Made by a program: the position numbers and the translations under genes | The notes under the pieces: model-generated | Told to the model about the DNA's origin: nothing | What the model saw: only the letters and a program-made list of their open reading frames with translations | Databases searched by the model: none | NCBI GenBank assembly: GCA_030147945.1 | Contig: JASBUL010000011.1 | Coordinates: 1 to 64,000 of the forward strand | Reading direction: 5' to 3' | Origin: Oceanococcus sp. | Lineage (GTDB): Bacteria; Pseudomonadota; Gammaproteobacteria; Nevskiales; Oceanococcaceae | DNA length: 64,000 nt | Shown: one piece after another, positions 58,511-64,000 of the stretch | Layout of the letters: every line of letters begins with the position of its first letter | How positions within the stretch are numbered: the stretch's first letter is position 1

Positions 58511-59017
58511 GTGGACATATTCAACGCTGAATTGCTCAGCGCGATCCTGCTGTGGACAGGCGCTGCAACGCTGATCACGCTGGGCCTGATTGGCCTGGTG
58601 TTCCCGGCAATTCCAGGCCCGCCGCTGCTGTTCGGCGGCTTATGGATGGCTGCGTGGATGGAAGACTACGTGCATGTCGGGCTGTGGACGCTGGTGATAC
58701 TGGGCGTACTGACTCTGCTCGGCGTGCTCGCTGATTTTGTTGCCGGGGCACTCGGCGCCAAACGCTTCGGCGCCTCCGGCCTGTCCGTGCTGGGCGCCAC
58801 GCTGGGCGCCATTGTTGGCATCTTCTTCGGACTCATTGGCCTGCTGATCGGCCCCTTTGCCGGTGCGGTGATAGGTGAGCTGATGTCCGGCCGCACGCTG
58901 GATGCCGCTGGCCGCGCCGGTGTGGGCGCCACCATCGGACTGCTCATCGGCACCGCGGCCAAGCTGGCCACCGGCATCATGATGGTCGGCATTTTCCTGT
59001 TCATGCGACTGACCTGA
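58511..59017 (+). CDS. DUF456 family membrane protein
   Basis: A 168-residue, glycine-rich protein with about five membrane helices. The DUF456 features LVFPAIPGPPLLFGGLW near the start and GAKRFGASGLSVLGATLGAIVG plus AGRAGVGATIGLLIGTAAKL later are clear. Function is unknown. The likely start is GTG 58511, four bases after the SRPBCC stop, and the two genes are probably co-transcribed; I see no ATG that preserves the first helix. Confidence 0.86.
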   Translation: MDIFNAELLSAILLWTGAATLITLGLIGLVFPAIPGPPLLFGGLWMAAWMEDYVHVGLWTLVILGVLTLLGVLADFVAGALGAKRFGASGLSVLGATLGAIVGIFFGLIGLLIGPFAGAVIGELMSGRTLDAAGRAGVGATIGLLIGTAAKLATGIMMVGIFLFMRLT

Positions 59018-59040
59018 AGCACGGCCCGGCTAGGCCACGA

Positions 59041-59049
59041 TGCTATTAT
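59041..59049 (+). promoter_or_regulatory. Candidate extended -10 promoter of the acyl-CoA synthetase
   Basis: TG-C-TATTAT (59041-59049) forms an extended -10 element 59 bases before the acyl-CoA synthetase ATG. No convincing -35 box was found, which extended -10 promoters can lack. Confidence 0.45.
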
Positions 59050-59107
59050 CAGCGGTGGTTTGGCCAGCCCGCTGGCCCTTGAAAAACGATCAACCTGGGA
59101 GACCCGC

Positions 59108-60922
59108 ATGAGCAGCGCCAACACGCTCGAATTTCGCGATCTGGCACGCAGCGCCCTGAAACTCACTCCGGACCTGCCACGTGCGGCCACCGCCATGGCC
59201 CGGACCCTGCTGCTCAAGAAAGACAAGGCGCAATCGATCGGCTCCTTGATCGAAAAGCAGGCCCAGCAGCGGCCCAATCAGCTCGCTATACGCTATCAGG
59301 ACAGCCGTTACACCTACGCCGAATTCAATCAGGCGGCCAACCGTGTGGCGCATTATCTCGAAGGCCAGGGTGTCAGCGGCGGCGACGTGGTCGCGGTGAT
59401 GATGGAAAACCGCCCGGAAGTGCTGATTGCGGTGGCCGGCATCGTCAAGCTGGGCGCCATCGCCAGCATGATCAACACCTCGCAACGCGATCACGTGTTG
59501 ATCCACAGCCTAACCCTGGTCAAGCCCCGCTTCACCATCGTCGGCAGCGAGCTGCGCAGCGCCATTGACGACATCAGCGATGAGCTGGGCGAGGGCTTCC
59601 GCGACAGTCGCCTGTTCCAGCGTGACGGCACCAATGAACCCTGCCCCGAAGGTTATGTCGACCTGGACGCCGAGCTTGGCGCCCAACCGGATACCAACCC
59701 TTCGAGCACCGACGATGTGCTGCTGGGCCAGCCGGCCTATTACATCTTTACCTCAGGCACGACCGGTCTGCCCAAGGCTTCGGTGATGAGCCATCTGCGC
59801 TGGACCCGGGCCTGTTATTCCATGGGGCAGGCCGCCATGGGCACCCGCGACAGCGACGTGTTCTATTGCGCCTTGCCGCTCTATCACAACAACGCCCTGA
59901 CCCTGGCCTGGTCTGCCGCGCTGGGTGGCGGCGCAACCATGGCGCTGGCGCGCAAATTCTCGGCCAGCCGTTTCTGGGACGATATCCGCCGCTTCGACGC
60001 CACCATGTTCTGCTACATCGGCGAACTGTGCCGTTACCTGCTGGCCCAGCCCGCGCGCGACAATGACCGTCAGCACAAGGTCCGTCTGTGCGTGGGCAAC
60101 GGTCTGCGGCCGGAAATCTGGGACGAATTCAAAAACCGCTTCGGCATCGAACGCATCAATGAATTCTACGGTGCCTCCGAAGGCAACCTGATCTTCACCA
60201 ATGCCTTCAACATGGACCGAACCGCCGGTTTCTGCCCGATGTCGTTCGCGGTGGTCAAATACGACATCGACGCCGATGAGCCGGTGCGTGATACCAGCGG
60301 ACACATGGTTCGGGTCGACAAGGGCGAATCCGGCCTGCTGCTGACCGAAGTCACGGAACGCTTCGGGTTCGAGGGCTACACCGACCCCAAGGCCAGCGAG
60401 AAAAAGCTCTACCGTGATGTATTCACAAGCGGTGATTGCTGGTTCAACACCGGCGACCTGGTGCGCGACCAAGGCTTCAAGCACATCCAGTTTGTCGACC
60501 GTCTGGGCGACACCTTCCGCTGGAAGGGCGAAAACGTCGCCACCACCGAGGTGGAAGCCGCAGTCAACCGCTGGCCGCAGGTCGAACAGTCGGTGGTCTA
60601 CGGGGTCGAAGTGCCCAACACCGACGGGCGTGCCGGCATGGCTGCGATCACCCCCAGCTGCGCTGTGGATGCTTTCGACTTCGCCGGCTTCGCCGCACAC
60701 ATGGCCAGCGCCTTGCCAGCCTATGCACGACCGCTGTTCCTGCGTCTGCGCGAGGCCCAGGAAATGACCGGCACGTTCAAATACCGCAAGGTCGAGCTGA
60801 AGCAGGAAGGCTTCGAGCCGGCCGCCTGCGGCGAGCCGCTGTATCTGCTTCAGGGCAATGACTACGTCGCCCTGGGCGAGCAGGAATTCACCGCCATACA
60901 GGCCGGTGAACTGCGCTTGTAA
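59108..60922 (+). CDS. Long-chain/very-long-chain acyl-CoA synthetase (FATP type)
   Basis: A 604-residue adenylate-forming enzyme of the FATP/SLC27 branch that activates long-chain acids to acyl-CoA. The ATP/AMP motif is FTSGTTGLPKASVMSHLRW, the second conserved segment FYGASEGN, and the hinge region FRWKGENVATTEVEAAVNRWP is specific to this branch. The C-terminal Lys region is MTGTFKYRKVELKQEG. ATG 59108 follows GGGAG at seven bases. Together with the HSDL2-like SDR and thiolase-fold protein nearby it suggests attention to fatty or steroid-like acids, but the genes are not in one operon. Confidence 0.93.
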   Translation: MSSANTLEFRDLARSALKLTPDLPRAATAMARTLLLKKDKAQSIGSLIEKQAQQRPNQLAIRYQDSRYTYAEFNQAANRVAHYLEGQGVSGGDVVAVMMENRPEVLIAVAGIVKLGAIASMINTSQRDHVLIHSLTLVKPRFTIVGSELRSAIDDISDELGEGFRDSRLFQRDGTNEPCPEGYVDLDAELGAQPDTNPSSTDDVLLGQPAYYIFTSGTTGLPKASVMSHLRWTRACYSMGQAAMGTRDSDVFYCALPLYHNNALTLAWSAALGGGATMALARKFSASRFWDDIRRFDATMFCYIGELCRYLLAQPARDNDRQHKVRLCVGNGLRPEIWDEFKNRFGIERINEFYGASEGNLIFTNAFNMDRTAGFCPMSFAVVKYDIDADEPVRDTSGHMVRVDKGESGLLLTEVTERFGFEGYTDPKASEKKLYRDVFTSGDCWFNTGDLVRDQGFKHIQFVDRLGDTFRWKGENVATTEVEAAVNRWPQVEQSVVYGVEVPNTDGRAGMAAITPSCAVDAFDFAGFAAHMASALPAYARPLFLRLREAQEMTGTFKYRKVELKQEGFEPAACGEPLYLLQGNDYVALGEQEFTAIQAGELRL

Positions 60923-60928
60923 GCGCTC

Positions 60929-60990
60929 GGCGTGGTTGCCCACGCCACCCCATAAAAAAGAACGAACGCCAGGCCAGCCCCGCTGGCCTG
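60929..60990. other. Two hairpins between the acyl-CoA synthetase gene and metY
   Basis: Two perfect stems: GGCGTGG/CCACGCC (60929-60935, 60940-60946) and CAGGCCAGC/GCTGGCCTG (60970-60978, 60982-60990). A run of six A lies between them, so neither is a standard plus-strand terminator; on the minus strand the second would be followed by a T run. No SAM-riboswitch consensus is recognisable. Confidence 0.5.
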
Positions 60991-61026
60991 TGTTACGTCA
61001 TACACAGCACAGGAAACCCCACAATC

Positions 61027-62301
61027 ATGAGCATGCACCCCGATACCATCGCCCTGCATCACGCCTACGACCCGGACAATCAGAACGCGGTTGCGGTACC
61101 GATCCATCAGACCACCTCATACGCCTTTGACAGCGCCCAGCATGCGGCGGATCTGTTCGACCTCAAGGTTGCAGGCAACATTTACAGCCGCATCATGAAC
61201 CCAACCTGCAGCGTGCTCGAGCAGCGCATGGCCGCACTTGAGGGCGGCGTTGGGGCGCTGGCCATGGCCTCCGGCATGGCCGCTATCACGGCAGCCATCC
61301 AGACCATTGCGCAAGCCGGCGACAACATCATTTCGGTCAGCGAACTGTACGGCGGCACCTTTAACTTGTTCGCACACACCCTGCCACGCCAGGGCATCGA
61401 AGTGCGTTTTGCCGACAAGGACGACTTCGCCGGCATGGCCACCAAGATCGATGCCCACACGCGTGCCATCTACTGCGAGTCGATCGGCAACCCGTCAGGC
61501 AATGTGGCCGACATCGAAAATCTGGCCAAACTGGCACACGACCACGGCATTCCGCTGATTGTCGACAGCACGGTCTCAACCCCGTTCCTGGAAAAACCGA
61601 TCGACTTTGGCGCCGACATCGTTGTACACGCCGCCACCAAGTACATCGGTGGGCACGGCACCAGCATCGGCGGCGTGATCGTCGACAGTGGCAAGTTCGA
61701 CTGGCTGGCCAATGCCGAGCGCTTCCCGCTGCTGACCCAGCCGGATGTGTCCTATCACGGGGTCAACTACGCACAGGATGTGGGCGAAGCCGCCTTCATC
61801 ACGCGCGCCCGGGTGGTGCCGCTGCGCAACATGGGCGCGGCCATGAGCCCGTTCAACGCCTTCCTTTTCCTGCAAGGCCTGGAAACGCTGTCGCTGCGTA
61901 TGGAGCGGGTCAACAGCAACACCCTGGCGGTGGCTGAGCACTTGCGCCAGCACAGCAAGGTCAACTGGGTCAGCTATGCCGGTCTTCGCGACCATCGCGA
62001 TCACGCGCTGGCGCAGAAATATCTCAACGGACACGGCTCGGGCATCCTCAGCTTCGGCATCGAAGGCGGACGCGAGGCCGGTGTGCGCTTCTACGACGCG
62101 CTGCAGCTGATCCTGCGTCTGGTCAATATCGGCGATGCCAAGAGCTGCGCTGCCATTCCGGCCTCAACCACGCACCGCCAGCTGAATGACGAGGAGCTGC
62201 GCCAGGCCGGCGTTACCCCGGACATGGTGCGCCTGTCGATCGGTATCGAGCACATTGGCGATCTGATTGCAGACCTGGATCAGGCCCTCAACGCAGTCTG
62301 A
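61027..62301 (+). CDS. metY: O-acetylhomoserine sulfhydrylase
   Basis: A PLP-dependent gamma-replacement enzyme of 424 residues, which makes homocysteine (or methionine) directly from O-acetylhomoserine and sulfide. The family landmarks are PIHQTTSYAFDSAQHAADLF, YSRIMNPTCSVLEQRMAALEGG, CESIGNPSGNVADIE and the PLP-binding Lys205 in VHAATKYIGGHGT. The residues usually read as DNT-A-TPYL are DSTVSTPFL here. The length and the C-terminal VRLSIGIEHIGDLI favour MetY over MetB or MetZ. Confidence 0.95.
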   Translation: MSMHPDTIALHHAYDPDNQNAVAVPIHQTTSYAFDSAQHAADLFDLKVAGNIYSRIMNPTCSVLEQRMAALEGGVGALAMASGMAAITAAIQTIAQAGDNIISVSELYGGTFNLFAHTLPRQGIEVRFADKDDFAGMATKIDAHTRAIYCESIGNPSGNVADIENLAKLAHDHGIPLIVDSTVSTPFLEKPIDFGADIVVHAATKYIGGHGTSIGGVIVDSGKFDWLANAERFPLLTQPDVSYHGVNYAQDVGEAAFITRARVVPLRNMGAAMSPFNAFLFLQGLETLSLRMERVNSNTLAVAEHLRQHSKVNWVSYAGLRDHRDHALAQKYLNGHGSGILSFGIEGGREAGVRFYDALQLILRLVNIGDAKSCAAIPASTTHRQLNDEELRQAGVTPDMVRLSIGIEHIGDLIADLDQALNAV

Positions 62302-62310
62302 TTCGGCGTG

Positions 62311-62340
62311 TGCGTCCCCGGCTGCCAAGCCGGGGGCGCA
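62311..62340. other. Convergent hairpin between metY and the PilZ gene
   Basis: A 13-bp stem (62311-62323 with 62328-62340, one G-U pair) and a 4-base loop GCCA lie ten bases after the metY stop and just before the end of the opposite gene. It is strong but has no T run; it may still terminate or protect 3' ends of both messages. Confidence 0.55.
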
Positions 62341-62346
62341 GCCCGC

Positions 62347-62700
62347 TCATTCGCGCCCGAAGAAGGCGGGATATTTGCGGATCAAACGGCGCTGCTCGCT
62401 GACCATCAAGGCCAGGGGAATGCCTTCCGACAGCACCAGGACCACTTCATCGCTCTGCTTGCGCAAGACCCGCCCTTCAACCGCAACGCTGTCGCCAGGC
62501 AGCTGCAATATGCCCACGATCTGGCGTTGCTGAGTCAGATCGTCGCCCTGATCCAGGGCAACCAGGCGCATGCCGCCCTCGGAAATCTCACTGACCGGAT
62601 AACTGGCTCCGTCGGTCAGCAAGCACGGCCGCTCCACTTGCGGGTAAAGCAAGCGAAAGTACGCGCGCCGTTGCGCCTCATTGTCATCCGATTTGGCCAT
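62347..62700 (-). CDS. PilZ domain protein (c-di-GMP binding)
   Basis: A 117-residue single PilZ domain, probable cytoplasmic c-di-GMP receptor. The first motif RxxxR is R12-AYF-R16. The second, normally D/N-x-S-x-x-G, reads EISEGG (38-43) with Glu in place of Asp/Asn, so ligand binding is probable but unproven. No fused output domain is present; such proteins act through partners controlling motility or exopolysaccharide. It follows gshA on the same strand after 56 bases. Confidence 0.88.
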   Translation of the reverse strand: MAKSDDNEAQRRAYFRLLYPQVERPCLLTDGASYPVSEISEGGMRLVALDQGDDLTQQRQIVGILQLPGDSVAVEGRVLRKQSDEVVLVLSEGIPLALMVSEQRRLIRKYPAFFGRE

Positions 62701-62756
62701 GCACAGAACGAACTCAAACCCGCAGCATCACTAGCCTACACTGCCTGATCGCCGGC

Positions 62757-64000
62757 TCAGAGCAGACTGGCCAGCATGTCATCACAAACCGAGGCGAAAT
62801 AGTCCTGAACATAGGCCTCGACCTGCTCGGCGGTCGCGCCGGGCAAAGCTGCGGCCTGCTCGAAGGATGCGCGGGTCAATTGCGCCAATTCCGCCGCCAC
62901 CGCCGTATCCATGGTCTGCTCGGCAAACCCTCGGGTATGGCGCTCGGCCAGACCCAGCGCCCAGTCGTGGTAGCCGCCGTCGGCACCGGCATCCAGAACG
63001 CGCTGGGACGGCAAGGTCTCCGGCGCCTGCCATTTGTCGCGCTGAATTTGCACCGCCTCGGCGTATTGATGCCCTCCATGGGCGCGATCAAGCTGGACCG
63101 CGATCAAGGCGCAATCATCCAGGCATTCATCCAGCCAGTGTCGCAATGACAGGCTGGACGAGCCCCGCATCAGCTTGACGCCGGGCTGACGTCCGTAGCG
63201 GATCGCCACCGTACGATTGTGCTTGTCGATTTTCTCGCGCCCAGTGTTGTCCTCTCCCCAGGCCAGACAGGCGAGCAGAAACACCTCCATGAACCGCGCG
63301 CTGGCGCCACTCAGACCAAGCGGATCAAACGGGTCCACATCCAACATGCGGACTTCGATGTAGCTCACGCCGCGATTGAACAAGGCACACGCCGGCCGCT
63401 CGCCGCGCTCGGCAATCTGCTTGGGCCGAATCGCGCTGTAGTACTCGTTCTCGATCTGCAGGATATTGCCGTTGAGCTGCACCCAATCGCCATTGGCCTG
63501 CGCACCCAGGGCTTCATAGGCTGGCCATGGCGTGCGCGTGGCCAGCACCAGCTCACGCACGTAATCCGTGAGATCGCGGTGCGAGATATTGAGGTCCGAC
63601 TGCGCCGGACTCTGATAACCGATGTCGCTCATGCGCAGGCTGGTGGCATATTCGCCGTAGACATGCTGATCGTCCAGCCTGCGCAGCCAGTTGGTTGGCT
63701 GTGCCATGGAACTGCGCGCGGCAATGGGCGAAGCGCCAAACAGATAAGGCAGAACCCAGGCGTGTTGATCAAAGCCGCGGATCAACCGGAAATACAGCTG
63801 GTTGCGACACACCTGTTCGCTCAGCCCCTGCCCCATGCGGGTGTGCATGTGGGCCAGAAAGCGTGGATCGAAGGAAAAATTGAAGTGCACGCCGGCAATG
63901 ATCTGCATGATCTTGCCATAACGTGAAGCCAATCCCTGGCGATAGATCTGCTTCATGCGACCGCTGGCGCTGGGACCAAAATCGGCTATGCGAATCTGCT
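62757..64000 (-). CDS. gshA: Glutamate-cysteine ligase (5' end beyond window)
   Basis: Makes gamma-glutamylcysteine, the first step of glutathione synthesis. The visible part is the C-terminal 413 residues of the proteobacterial type 1 enzyme (about 520 residues). The frame continues in from the right edge with IRIADFGPSASGRMKQIYRQGL, matching the family; the ATG at 63956 is therefore internal. Conserved stretches include GVHFNFSF, NQLYFRLIRGF, DPFDPLG and YIEVRMLDVDPFDP. Its product would serve the glutaredoxin-like protein and hydrolases elsewhere. Confidence 0.95.
   Translation of the reverse strand, partial: QIRIADFGPSASGRMKQIYRQGLASRYGKIMQIIAGVHFNFSFDPRFLAHMHTRMGQGLSEQVCRNQLYFRLIRGFDQHAWVLPYLFGASPIAARSSMAQPTNWLRRLDDQHVYGEYATSLRMSDIGYQSPAQSDLNISHRDLTDYVRELVLATRTPWPAYEALGAQANGDWVQLNGNILQIENEYYSAIRPKQIAERGERPACALFNRGVSYIEVRMLDVDPFDPLGLSGASARFMEVFLLACLAWGEDNTGREKIDKHNRTVAIRYGRQPGVKLMRGSSSLSLRHWLDECLDDCALIAVQLDRAHGGHQYAEAVQIQRDKWQAPETLPSQRVLDAGADGGYHDWALGLAERHTRGFAEQTMDTAVAAELAQLTRASFEQAAALPGATAEQVEAYVQDYFASVCDDMLASLL

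Noticed and set aside
60923-61026. SAM riboswitch upstream of metY
   Set aside because: Two hairpins exist but no conserved SAM-I, SAM-II or SAM/SAH core could be recognised by eye, and no expression platform is evident.

Overview
This is a GC-rich, gene-dense chromosomal window with short intergenic gaps, many ATGA and TGATG start/stop overlaps, and no rRNA, tRNA, CRISPR array, integrase or transposase that I can see. The gene set points to a gammaproteobacterium: a complete mre/mrd/rlpA/dacA/ybeD/lipB wall cluster, aroQ-accB-accC-prmA-fis-purH, a proteobacterial-type gshA, and hslO, greB and a FabR-like regulator. Two very large TonB-dependent receptors, an M2 (ACE-like) peptidase, a spinster-type MFS protein and an HSDL2-like SDR suggest a Nevskiales/Xanthomonadales-like lineage. 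That placement is inference from gene content only.

Layout. 19-4286 (minus): peptide transporter, lipoprotein M2 dipeptidase and a YfcH-like epimerase, apparently one operon for peptide use. 4436-9550 (minus): gatC-gatA-gatB-hslO-degV, ending in a clear intrinsic terminator. 9692-21700 (plus): a long cell-envelope run, mreB, mreC, mreD, mrdA, rodA, mltB, rlpA, dacA, ybeD, lipB, mlaC, mlaA and an alpha/beta hydrolase. 21721-22444: a FabR-like TetR gene with a palindromic candidate operator and a bidirectional terminator. 22462-28984 (minus): two large TonB-dependent receptors, the second with an N-terminal bacterial SH3 domain. 29186-30148 (minus): an extended-SDR gene. 30252-37777 (plus): a MoxR/Bat operon (AAA+ ATPase, DUF58, DUF4381, BatA, BatB-TPR, BatD) followed by a tandem glutaredoxin-like protein. 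37880-40102 (plus): a beta-propeller lipoprotein cut by an in-frame TAG. 40103-42304 (minus): a thiolase lacking catalytic residues and a lipoprotein esterase. 42474-43781 (plus): MFS transporter. 43785-47281 (minus): thyA, lgt, msrC and a MATE transporter. 47370-53921 (plus): cutA, a stand-alone DsbD alpha domain, a TlpA-like thioredoxin, aroQ, accB, accC, prmA, fis and purH. 53966-55281 (minus): greB and an HSDL2-like SDR. 55389-62301: DAACS symporter, cold-shock gene (minus), yffB, a small secreted protein, SRPBCC, DUF456, acyl-CoA synthetase and metY. 62347-64000 (minus): a PilZ protein and gshA, which runs off the window.

How the genes work together. The 9.7-20.8 kb block couples the elongasome (MreBCD, PBP2, RodA), peptidoglycan trimming (MltB, RlpA, DacA), lipoylation (YbeD, LipB) and outer-membrane lipid asymmetry (MlaC, MlaA). 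The Bat operon and its Grx-like partner look like an envelope/redox stress unit. The 47-54 kb block carries redox, fatty-acid initiation and growth-control genes. The most unusual items are the SH3b-TonB receptor fusion, the thiolase that has lost both its nucleophilic Cys and the GHP His, the amber-interrupted propeller, and the DsbD reduced to its alpha domain. No gap between assigned genes exceeds 300 bases; the longest (4287-4567 and 25504-25792) hold promoters, leaders and terminators only.
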